A DNA stretch of 64,000 nucleotides from an uncultured Lachnospiraceae bacterium (lineage in GTDB: Bacteria > Bacillota > Clostridia > Lachnospirales > Lachnospiraceae), in the NCBI GenBank assembly GCA_910588775.1, contig CAJURH010000013.1, forward strand, positions 1 through 64,000. The letters are read 5' to 3'. Below are positions 8,452 to 15,487 of the stretch, piece after piece. The stretch's first letter is position 1, and each line of letters starts with the position of its first letter. The notes below the pieces were generated by a model. That model was not told where the DNA came from. It searched no databases and saw nothing but the letters and a program-made list of their open reading frames with translations. The position numbers and the translations under genes were made by a program.

Positions 8452-9180
8452 TTACTCATCCCAATTATGATAAACCGCCTGCACGTCGTCATCGTCTTCC
8501 AGCAAATCCAGCGTTTTCTGCAAATTCCGAATGGCCCCCTCGTCGGTCAGTTCCACCCATGTCTGGGGAATCATGGTGACTTCCGCCTCTGCCATGGGGA
8601 TGCCTTCCTTTTCCAATGCTTCTCTCACCGAACTGAAAGAATCCGGCTCTGTAAGAACCACAAAGCTGTCCTCTTCTTCCTGAAAATCTTCCGCTCCTGC
8701 ATCCAGCGCCAGCATCATCAGATCATCCGCTTCCATTTCACATTCTTCCCGGTCGATGATGATCTGCCCTTTTTTATCAAACATAAAAGAAACGCATCCC
8801 TGAGTTCCAATGCTTCCGTTTCCTTTTGTAAATGCGCTGCGCACGTTTCCGGCTGTCCGATTCTTATTATCCGTCAACGCGTCCACGATAATCGCGATGC
8901 CGCTGGGACCATATCCTTCATAGGTGACATATTCATAATTGTCTGCAGACGCATCACCGGCAGCTTTTTTAATTCCCCGCTCAATGGTGTCGTTGGGCAT
9001 ATTATTAGCCTTAGCTTTGGCAATCACGTCACGCAGTCTGCTGTTGTTCTCTGGGTCCGGGCCGCCTTCTTTGACGGCTACCACAATTTCTCTGCCAATA
9101 ACTGTAAACACTTTCCCCTTCTTGGCGTCGTTCTTTTCTTTCTTGTGTTTTATATTCGCAAATTTTGAATGTCCTGACAT
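8452..9180 (-). CDS. YebC/PmpR family protein
   Basis: A 242-residue member of the YebC/TACO1 family, described both as DNA-binding regulators and, more recently, as ribosome-associated factors that ease translation of proline-rich stretches. The diagnostic N-terminus MSGHSKFANIKHKK is present, followed by NMPNDTIERGIKKA and YEGYGPSGIAIIVD. Length is normal (about 240). The ATG at 9180 has AAAGGAGAGG upstream. It is third after the NAD(P)HX gene and mazF on the same strand, with a terminator just behind it. An RNA- or ribosome-directed role is at least as likely as transcriptional control. Confidence 0.95.
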   Translation of the reverse strand: MSGHSKFANIKHKKEKNDAKKGKVFTVIGREIVVAVKEGGPDPENNSRLRDVIAKAKANNMPNDTIERGIKKAAGDASADNYEYVTYEGYGPSGIAIIVDALTDNKNRTAGNVRSAFTKGNGSIGTQGCVSFMFDKKGQIIIDREECEMEADDLMMLALDAGAEDFQEEEDSFVVLTEPDSFSSVREALEKEGIPMAEAEVTMIPQTWVELTDEGAIRNLQKTLDLLEDDDDVQAVYHNWDE

Positions 9181-9275
9181 ATTTTTCCTCTCCTTTTGTA
9201 TATTCAGTGGCTCCCATACTGCTCTATGGTATCATTTTCAATACTATTCGTCAAGAACGCGGACATTTATGTAGC

Positions 9276-9623
9276 CTAAATTGGCAATTCCAGGCTAATC
9301 CCAAGGGCATGGTTGACCTTGTCCAATATGCTTTTGTCCAGATGGCACACTTTATCTTTCAGTCTTCTCTTATCAATGGTCCTCAGCTGCTCCAGCAAAA
9401 TAACCGAATCCTTCACGATGGCATACTCTGAAGAATCAATCTCTATATGAGTAGGAAGCTTGGCCTTATTCATTTTAGACGTAATCGCCGCACAGATTAC
9501 TGTGGGACTGTGTTTGTTTCCAATATCATTCTGTATAATTAGGACAGGACGGATTCCTCCCTGCTCACTGCCCACCACTGGTCTTAAATCCGCATAAAAA
9601 ATATCCCCTCTTTTTATTATCAC
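9276..9623 (-). CDS. MazF/PemK family toxin (EndoA-like endoribonuclease), no antitoxin gene seen
   Basis: A 115-residue single-domain protein of the MazF family, sequence-specific mRNA interferases. IKRGDIFYADLRPVVGSEQG and RPVLIIQNDIGN are the typical N-terminal strands with the catalytic Arg, and VICAAITSK holds the conserved Thr/Ser region. The start is GTG at 9623 with CGGAG upstream. In Bacillus and many clostridia endoA sits behind alr and an antitoxin gene; here the upstream gene is the NAD(P)HX repair enzyme and the 139 bases between hold no antitoxin-sized frame. It may be neutralised by an antitoxin elsewhere. Confidence 0.9.
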   Translation of the reverse strand: MIIKRGDIFYADLRPVVGSEQGGIRPVLIIQNDIGNKHSPTVICAAITSKMNKAKLPTHIEIDSSEYAIVKDSVILLEQLRTIDKRRLKDKVCHLDKSILDKVNHALGISLELPI

Positions 9624-9762
9624 TCAATTCACACTCCGATTCCTATGTTTTAGCCATAGTATTTCCCAATTTTTTCCGGAGTATACGAAAAACGAAGGAT
9701 AGAATTGTTTATGTATCGGCGGCACGCCGCCAAATATTCCTGTTTCTTTGCAAAATGGATTC

Positions 9763-11247
9763 TCAAATACTCTCCCGAATGGCCTGGGCAATTTCCTCCA
9801 GAATATCCCTGGCTGTCATGCCATGCCGGCCCTTTCGCGCCGCCGCATAATCTCCGGCTCTTCCATGAAGATACACGCCCAGTGAAGCTGCCGCGTCCGG
9901 CTTCAGCCCTGTGGCTAAAAGGCCGCCTATCAGCCCTGCCAACACGTCGCCAGCGCCGGCTGTGGCCATGCCGTCGTTTCCGCTCTGATTCAGGTAGACT
10001 CTTCCCTGGCTGCATTTCACAAGGGTGCAGGCGTCTTTCCAGACCAGCGTTCCCGGATAGTCCTGGGCAAACTGCGCCGCCGTCCCCACAGGGTTCTCAC
10101 GCAGCCCTTCCACGGTTTTCCCAGTCATACGGCTCAGCTCCAGCATATGCGGCGTGTACACGCACTTTTCATAAAGCATGTCCCTAAGCTCCCTGTGGGC
10201 GCTGAGCAAATTCAATCCATCCGCATCCAAAACCATGGGCAGATTCTTCCGCCGCCCAAGTTCCAATATATGTTCCAACATATGAAAAGCTTCCATATCT
10301 TGTCCAATGCCGGGTCCTATCACCACGGCGTCACACCACTCCATCCCCCTCTCAAGCTCCTCCTTATCCCAGGTTCCGTATAACGCCTCGGGAACCAGAG
10401 TCTGGAGAATCTGTCGATTCTCTTGCGTAGTACAGATTTTCACCATTCCGGCCCCGGCCGCATAGGCTGCTCTCCCGGCAAAATAGGCCGCGCCGCTCAT
10501 GCCCCGGCTGCCTGCCAACACAAGGATTTTCCCAAACGTGCCTTTATGGCCTGCCGGATCTCTTTTAAGCAGCTCTTTGCAGTCTTCCGGCTCCAAAGAG
10601 CGCATATACGCATCCTCCTCATTCGCCACTGGATATATCCCAATATCTTTCACCAATAAATGCCCCGCACAGGCCCTGCCTGGGTACAGAACATGTCCGA
10701 TCTTGCCAAAAGCAAAGGTGATTGTCTCGTTTGCGCGGATAGCCGCCCCCAAAACTCTGCCCGTATCTCCATCCACGCCGGAAGGGATGTCCACACTCCA
10801 GATCCTGGCTCCACTGTCCTTCACCGCCTGGATCTTCTGCCTGTATATTCCCTCCACTTGACGCGTAATGCCTACGCCAAATAACGCGTCTACTATAGTA
10901 GTATATTCTCTATAGTCCGGGTTATTGACAATCGGAATTTGATAATTCTTGACAATCTTATACTGTTGCCGGGTTTCTGCTGTCATTTTATCTGGATTAC
11001 CCACACATTCCACGAAAACTTTGCAGCCTTTTAAGTAAAGAAGTCGAGCAATTGCCAGCCCGTCCCCACCATTATTTCCCATTCCACAGACCGCAAGAAT
11101 CCGTTCCTGTGCGCATCCTGCGTTTAACATCTCCTCAACCACGGCCAAAGCGGCCCGCTCCATAAGAACCATGGAAGGAACCCCCATTTCCTCTATGGTA
11201 AAGCGATCCGCTCTTTTCATCTGACTGCAATTTAATAGATACTGCAT
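9763..11247 (-). CDS. nnrDE: bifunctional NAD(P)H-hydrate epimerase / ADP-dependent dehydratase
   Basis: A 494-residue fused metabolite-repair enzyme. Residues 1-210 are the YjeF_N epimerase domain (CGMGNNGGDGLAIARLLY) that interconverts S- and R-NAD(P)HX. About 225-494 is the dehydratase domain of the ribokinase-like superfamily, with LAGSRGMSGAAYFAGRAAYA, VIGPGIGQD and the anion-hole/catalytic GNDGMATAGAGDVLAG, which restores NAD(P)H using ADP or ATP. Length matches the usual fusion. The ATG at 11247 follows GGAGG. In related genomes it often neighbours acpS and alr; only mazF follows here. Confidence 0.95.
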   Translation of the reverse strand: MQYLLNCSQMKRADRFTIEEMGVPSMVLMERAALAVVEEMLNAGCAQERILAVCGMGNNGGDGLAIARLLYLKGCKVFVECVGNPDKMTAETRQQYKIVKNYQIPIVNNPDYREYTTIVDALFGVGITRQVEGIYRQKIQAVKDSGARIWSVDIPSGVDGDTGRVLGAAIRANETITFAFGKIGHVLYPGRACAGHLLVKDIGIYPVANEEDAYMRSLEPEDCKELLKRDPAGHKGTFGKILVLAGSRGMSGAAYFAGRAAYAAGAGMVKICTTQENRQILQTLVPEALYGTWDKEELERGMEWCDAVVIGPGIGQDMEAFHMLEHILELGRRKNLPMVLDADGLNLLSAHRELRDMLYEKCVYTPHMLELSRMTGKTVEGLRENPVGTAAQFAQDYPGTLVWKDACTLVKCSQGRVYLNQSGNDGMATAGAGDVLAGLIGGLLATGLKPDAAASLGVYLHGRAGDYAAARKGRHGMTARDILEEIAQAIRESI

Positions 11248-11355
11248 TCTCTACCTCCATCCCGCCGCATCATTTTTTCCATAATTTTACTCTTGCTCTA
11301 TAATGCTTGTCAACACATTCTCCTGCCGCCTCTAAATGCTTTTATGCAAATTGCC

Positions 11356-11384
11356 TTGATTATTCCTCTGTTTTTTGATAGAAT
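11356..11384 (+). promoter_or_regulatory. sigma-A type promoter of the DtxR-like/SstT operon
   Basis: TTGATT (11356-11361), a 17-base spacer, TAGAAT (11379-11384). The predicted transcript begins near 11391, leaving an untranslated leader of about 160 bases before the start at 11550. Confidence 0.6.
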
Positions 11385-11420
11385 TAGGGCATAATGATTA
11401 AATTTCCATAGAATAGGCCG

Positions 11421-11512
11421 TTGTGAAACAGTTATTTCCTATTCCCGAGTTTGTGGCTGATGCGGTTTCCAAACGCACTCTAACTCCGGTTACCAAAATA
11501 GTCATTTCACAA
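11421..11512 (+). promoter_or_regulatory. structured 5' leader of the DtxR-like/SstT operon
   Basis: The leader is closed by an imperfect long-range stem: TTGTGAAA (11421-11428) pairs with TTTCACAA (11505-11512), and the adjoining CAGTTATTT faces AAATAGTCA. Inside are two local hairpins, GCGGTTTCCAAACGC (about 11462-11476) and AACTCCGGTT. The layout is that of a multi-branched RNA, but it could equally be a DNA operator. No known riboswitch consensus was recognised. It occupies most of the 302-base gap upstream of the regulator. Confidence 0.4.
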
Positions 11513-11549
11513 ATTGACCACTGCCATAGAGAAAAGCGAGGTGAGAAAA

Positions 11550-11918
11550 TTGAAAATTCAGGAATCAGCTGAGAATTATCTGGAAACCATACTGATTCTG
11601 CACAACCGTCTCGGACAAGTGCGATCCATTGACATTGTTAATGAGCTGTCCTTTTCTAAGCCCAGCGTCAGCATAGCCATGAAAAATTTAAGAAACAACG
11701 GCTACATCCAGATGGATAAGGACGGGTACATAACGCTTCTGGATAAGGGGGCCCGCATTGCAGAAAAGATATACGAGCGCCACATCCTCCTAACCGAATG
11801 GCTGACGGCCCTGGGAGTCGATCCGGAAATCGCTGCGAAAGACGCCTGCCGAATGGAACACGTAATCAGTTCCGAAAGTTTTGATAAACTTAAGGAACAC
11901 GTCAAGAAACACAAATAA
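11550..11918 (+). CDS. DtxR/MntR-like metal-dependent transcriptional regulator, short form
   Basis: A 122-residue protein with the DtxR/MntR winged-helix domain (residues ~8-65: ESAENYLETILILHNRLGQV, SFSKPSVSIAMKNLRNNGYI) and the metal-binding dimerisation domain (ERHILLTEWL, CRMEHVIS, matching the conserved His and Glu-His ligand region of MntR). It lacks the C-terminal SH3-like domain, as MntR does. The TTG at 11550 has GAGGTG six bases upstream; the frame can be read 12 codons further back, but without a ribosome site. The transporter gene follows 21 bases downstream, so the two are probably one operon. The metal (Mn or Fe) is not determined. Confidence 0.85.
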   Translation: MKIQESAENYLETILILHNRLGQVRSIDIVNELSFSKPSVSIAMKNLRNNGYIQMDKDGYITLLDKGARIAEKIYERHILLTEWLTALGVDPEIAAKDACRMEHVISSESFDKLKEHVKKHK

Positions 11919-11939
11919 AAAACGAATGAGGACACGAAA

Positions 11940-13163
11940 ATGAATAATTTATTTCAGAAATGGATGGATATCAGCCTGGTAAAACGAATTCTCGTGGGGC
12001 TAGTCATCGGTGTAGCTTTGGGACTTCTACTGCCGAAGGCAACGGGCATCGCCATACTGGGGGATATATTTGTAGGCGCCTTAAAAGCCGTTGCGCCTAT
12101 CCTTGTATTTTTCCTGGTTATCAGCTCCTTGTGTAACGCAGGGCAGACCCACGGCGGAGTTATCCGCACCGTCATTATCATGTATATGTTCAGCACGCTG
12201 CTAGCGGCCATAATCGCCGTATTCGCCAGCATGTTCATACCCATTACCTTAACGCTGTCCACGGCTCAGCAGGATCTGGCTGCCCCCAGCGGCATCGCTG
12301 ACGTGTTAAAATCTCTTGTGCTGAACGTGGTGTCAAACCCCATCAGCTCCCTGGCGGAGGCCAATTATATCGGCATCCTGTCCTGGGCTGTTTTGCTGGG
12401 CGTTGCCTTTCGCGGGGCTTCCGACTCCACCAAGAAGATGCTACAGGATATTTCCAAGGGCGTTTCCACACTGGTGACCTGGATCATCAACCTGGCTCCT
12501 TTCGGCATTCTGGGCCTGGTTTTCAACACAGTGTCCACCAGCGGACTGGAGATTTTCACAGAATATGGAAAACTGCTGGCTCTTTTGGTGGGCTGTATGT
12601 TATTCATTACTTTTGTTACCAATCCCATACTGGTGTACTGGTGCATCCGCAAAAATCCTTACCCGCTGATCTTCAAATGCTTAAAGCGCAGCGCCATCAC
12701 AGCTTTCTTCACCAGGAGCTCTGCTGCCAACATTCCCATTAATATGGAGGTCTGTGAAGAACTGGGACTGAACAAGGATAATTACTCCGTAACTATCCCG
12801 CTGGGCGCCACCATCAACATGGACGGGGCCGCCATCACCATTACCGTTATGACCATGGCCGCCGCTTTCACCATGGGCATTACCGTGGATATCCCCACAG
12901 CTATTATCTTAAGCGTTCTGGCCGCATTGTCCGCCTGCGGCGCTTCCGGCGTGGCTGGAGGATCGCTGCTGCTTATTCCCATGGCCTGTTCACTGTTTGG
13001 CATCTCAGACGATATCTCCATGCAGGTGGTAGGCGTGGGATTCATCATTGGCGTTGTCCAAGATTCCGTGGAAACCGCCCTCAACTCCTCCTCCGACCTT
13101 CTGCTGTCCATTTCGGCGGAATTCAGAGAGTGGAGACTGGAAGGCCGTGAAATCAAATATTAA
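11940..13163 (+). CDS. sstT: sodium:dicarboxylate symporter family, SstT-like serine/threonine transporter
   Basis: A 407-residue membrane protein of the DAACS (glutamate-transporter-fold) family. The N-terminus SLVKRILVGLVIGVALGLLL and the length match SstT, the sodium-driven serine/threonine importer. The family's re-entrant loops and substrate helix are present: RSSAANIPINM, TINMDGAAITITV (the NMDGT-like sodium/substrate motif) and SACGASGVAGGS. Eight membrane helices are expected. The ATG at 11940 has GAGGAC upstream. It is co-transcribed with a metal-type regulator, unusual for an amino-acid carrier. A shared terminator follows at 13186-13230. Confidence 0.9.
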   Translation: MNNLFQKWMDISLVKRILVGLVIGVALGLLLPKATGIAILGDIFVGALKAVAPILVFFLVISSLCNAGQTHGGVIRTVIIMYMFSTLLAAIIAVFASMFIPITLTLSTAQQDLAAPSGIADVLKSLVLNVVSNPISSLAEANYIGILSWAVLLGVAFRGASDSTKKMLQDISKGVSTLVTWIINLAPFGILGLVFNTVSTSGLEIFTEYGKLLALLVGCMLFITFVTNPILVYWCIRKNPYPLIFKCLKRSAITAFFTRSSAANIPINMEVCEELGLNKDNYSVTIPLGATINMDGAAITITVMTMAAAFTMGITVDIPTAIILSVLAALSACGASGVAGGSLLLIPMACSLFGISDDISMQVVGVGFIIGVVQDSVETALNSSSDLLLSISAEFREWRLEGREIKY

Positions 13164-13185
13164 ACGGTATTTCTATAAGACAAAA

Positions 13186-13230
13186 AACAGCTGCGCCGGA
13201 AGGCATTCCTTTCCAGCGCAGCAGTTTTTT
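13186..13230. terminator. shared terminator between convergent sstT and the small membrane protein gene
   Basis: CTGCGCCGGAAGG pairs with CCTTTCCAGCGCAG around a 4-base loop, flanked by A6 on the left and T6 on the right, so it can stop both converging transcripts. Confidence 0.8.
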
Positions 13231-13580
13231 CATCTATCTTTTTTTCGGCAGACCGTATTCCCTAAAACAATTATGACAATGCAGACCACGATTGTCAAAG
13301 TTCCAAAAACAATCGAGAAAGATGCAGGAAGCGCATCCTCAAATATAGCCATGAAAAGAAGCGCCGCCGTCAAAACCGCCATCCCTCCGCCCACTACCCG
13401 GCAAAGACGCTTTTCGTTGTACGTCTGTTTCTCTTTCTCCGAAGCAGTGTTATACCCCGCAATCAACCAAGCGCCTTTCCCCGCCATGAGCAGAAGCGAC
13501 AGCGCCGCAAACAATGCCACCATCACATACAACAGCCAATCTGGACCCGTAGATACATCCGCCAATGTCTTGCCCTTCAT
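13230..13580 (-). CDS. small DUF3784-like membrane protein
   Basis: A 116-residue protein with three hydrophobic helices: about 14-36 (LLYVMVALFAALSLLLMAGK), about 62-80 (GGGMAVLTAALLFMAIF) and about 85-106 (IVFGTLTIVVCIVIIVLG). The first helix followed by KGAWLIAGYNT is the hallmark of the DUF3784 group of small Firmicutes membrane proteins; function is unknown. The open frame begins at 13655, but the ATG at 13580 lies 9 bases after GAAGGGGGG and gives the family's usual start. The family assignment is from memory of the motif. Confidence 0.7.
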   Translation of the reverse strand: MKGKTLADVSTGPDWLLYVMVALFAALSLLLMAGKGAWLIAGYNTASEKEKQTYNEKRLCRVVGGGMAVLTAALLFMAIFEDALPASFSIVFGTLTIVVCIVIIVLGNTVCRKKDR

Positions 13581-13724
13581 CTTTTGCATCCCCCCTTCGC
13601 ATGCTTTTCTACAGCCATTATAACTCTTCAAAAGTTTCCCTACAAGTCCATTCATCTATTGATTTTTCCACGCCATTCATAGTATGATAAAAACACTACA
13701 CAAAATCATTCTCAGGAGGTTCTC

Positions 13725-14279
13725 ATGCACCAAACAGTTGTCCTATACCAATCCCATTACGGTTTCACCAAACGCTATGCCCAGTGGATCGCAAAAGCCA
13801 TGTCCTGCCCAGTTTACGACAGCAAAAAAATTTCTCTGCAAAATCTCACCGAACATGACGCCGTTATTTTCGGTGGCGGCCTCTATGCAGGCGGCGTAAA
13901 CGGCGTCAAATTCATCCGAAAAAACTGGAAGCTTCTCTCCGGTAAAAGAATCGTCCTCTTCACCTGCGGCCTGGCGGACCCAGATAATCCAGAAAATATT
14001 TCCAATATTAGGGACAGCCTGTCCAAATCCCTTTCCGAAGAAATCTTAAGCTGTCTGCGCCTGTTTCATCTAAGGGGTGGCATTGATTATTCCCAGCTAA
14101 GTTTCATGCACAAGTCCATGATGGCCATGCTCAGGAAAATGTTGCTGAAAAAGGAAACCAACGGCAACCTCAGCCAGGAGGAACAGATGCTGCTGGATAC
14201 ATTCGGAAAATCCCTGGATTTCAGCGATGAGAAAACCATCCAGCCATTAGTCGATTTCGTATTATCTTCCCATCCTTGA
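13725..14279 (+). CDS. flavodoxin-domain protein (HemG-like)
   Basis: A 184-residue protein beginning with the flavodoxin FMN-phosphate loop region VVLYQSHYGFTKRYAQWIA and the second loop FGGGLYAGGVNG, typical of the flavodoxin-like group that includes protoporphyrinogen oxidase HemG. Flavodoxin cores are about 140-150 residues; the C-terminal 35-40 residues (FMHKSMMAMLRKMLLKKETN) are an additional helical part. It probably binds FMN and moves electrons in the cytoplasm; the partner is unknown. The start at 13725 is set by CAGGAGG. Its last 59 bases overlap the 3' end of nagA on the opposite strand. Confidence 0.85.
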   Translation: MHQTVVLYQSHYGFTKRYAQWIAKAMSCPVYDSKKISLQNLTEHDAVIFGGGLYAGGVNGVKFIRKNWKLLSGKRIVLFTCGLADPDNPENISNIRDSLSKSLSEEILSCLRLFHLRGGIDYSQLSFMHKSMMAMLRKMLLKKETNGNLSQEEQMLLDTFGKSLDFSDEKTIQPLVDFVLSSHP

Positions 14280-15381
14280 TTACCGCTTTCACTTCCAGGG
14301 ACGAATCCAGCAAAACCAGATTGGCCTTTTTTCCGGGGGAGATGGAGCCATATTGTTCATACTCTCCCAGGCTTTTGGCCGGATTCGCCGTGGCGCAGGC
14401 CACGGCTTCCTCCAGGGGAATGCCCATCCTTTTCACCGCTATACGCATACAGTCCATCAGATTGGTCACGGACCCGGCCAGTGCGCCATCACCTGCCAGC
14501 GTGGCCCGTTTCCCCGTCACTTCGACCGTCTGTCCCCCCAGCATATACTCTCCGTCGGGCATACCCGTGGCCCGCATGCTGTCGCTGATCAGTATAATCC
14601 GGTCACTTCCAAAAATTTTAAAAACTGCCCGCACGGCCGAGGGATGCACATGGACCCCGTCGCAGATTAACTCTGCGGTCACATGCGCGCTGTCCGCCGC
14701 CGCGCCCACCACCCCTGGAGAGCGATGGGTAAACGCAGACATGCCGTTATAGAGATGCACCACGTGGCTGGCTCCCTGGTCAAAAGCGGCTTTGGCCGTA
14801 TCATAATCAGCGTTGGTGTGCGCCAGGGAAACCACCGCTTCTCCTGTCGCCTGTCGGACAAAGGTAAGCGCCCCCGGCTCCTCCGGCGCAATGGCGATGT
14901 ATTTCACCAACCCTCTTGCCGCCCGCTGAAACCGATGAAAAACTTCCAAACTGGCGGGTATGATATGCGCTTCCTTTTGCGCCCCTTTTTTCGCCTTGCT
15001 AATAAACGGCCCTTCCATATTCACCCCCAGCAAATCCGCGCCGCCTCTTTCCTTTCTCCGATAGTCCGCCGCCACAGCAAGGATTCTCTCCAATTCTTCA
15101 ACTGAAAGGGCCATGGTTGCCGGCGCCATAGCCGTCACGCCCACGGATGCCTGATAGTTTGCAATGGTCTCAAGCACCTCCCAGGAACCGTCGCAGAAAT
15201 CATAGCCCATGCAGCCGTGAAAATGGATGTCTATAAGCCCCGGAATGGCCCAACATCCTTCCCCATCCAGGATTTCCCCCTGTTTTTCTTCCCCCCGGAC
15301 GAAATGACCGCCTTCTATGAAAATCTCTCCCTCCTGAAATGTCTGCTCTTCGGTATATACTTTCACATTTTTAATCCGCAC
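14221..15381 (-). CDS. nagA: N-acetylglucosamine-6-phosphate deacetylase
   Basis: A 386-residue amidohydrolase that removes acetate from GlcNAc-6-phosphate, feeding amino-sugar catabolism and wall recycling. Metal and catalytic motifs are in order: DIHFHGCMGYDF, NMEGPFIS, VSLAHTNADY, VHLYNGM and the catalytic Asp in LISDSMRATGM. The frame extends to 15432, but GTG at 15381 is preferred: GGAGGAGAGG lies just before it and the strand RIKNVKVYT follows. The last 20 codons (up to WFSHR) run into the convergent flavodoxin gene, giving a 59-base tail-to-tail overlap. No nagB is linked. Confidence 0.93.
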   Translation of the reverse strand: MRIKNVKVYTEEQTFQEGEIFIEGGHFVRGEEKQGEILDGEGCWAIPGLIDIHFHGCMGYDFCDGSWEVLETIANYQASVGVTAMAPATMALSVEELERILAVAADYRRKERGGADLLGVNMEGPFISKAKKGAQKEAHIIPASLEVFHRFQRAARGLVKYIAIAPEEPGALTFVRQATGEAVVSLAHTNADYDTAKAAFDQGASHVVHLYNGMSAFTHRSPGVVGAAADSAHVTAELICDGVHVHPSAVRAVFKIFGSDRIILISDSMRATGMPDGEYMLGGQTVEVTGKRATLAGDGALAGSVTNLMDCMRIAVKRMGIPLEEAVACATANPAKSLGEYEQYGSISPGKKANLVLLDSSLEVKAVIKDGKIIRNRLMAGWFSHR

Positions 15382-15487
15382 AACCTCTCCTCCCCGCCAA
15401 GCTGTCGATGCAATTCCTGGTTTCACCTGCATAAAGCGTTACAGTCCAAAAGGGCCGCCTCTAAGGACAGCCCTCTATTGAAAATAT

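Noticed and set aside
9718..9731. GC-rich palindrome GGCGGCACGCCGCC after the NAD(P)HX gene
   Set aside because: It could be a weak terminator, but there is no T run on the minus strand and mazF follows on the same strand, so it was not listed as a feature.
11401..11512. Match of the DtxR-like leader to known riboswitch classes
   Set aside because: I compared it by eye with SAM, THF, c-di-GMP, guanidine, fluoride, yybP-ykoY and ZTP patterns; none fits, so it is left as an unnamed structured leader.
12782..13156. Long minus-strand open frame opposite sstT
   Set aside because: It is the complement of a transporter with strong membrane codon bias; no ribosome site or family is seen.
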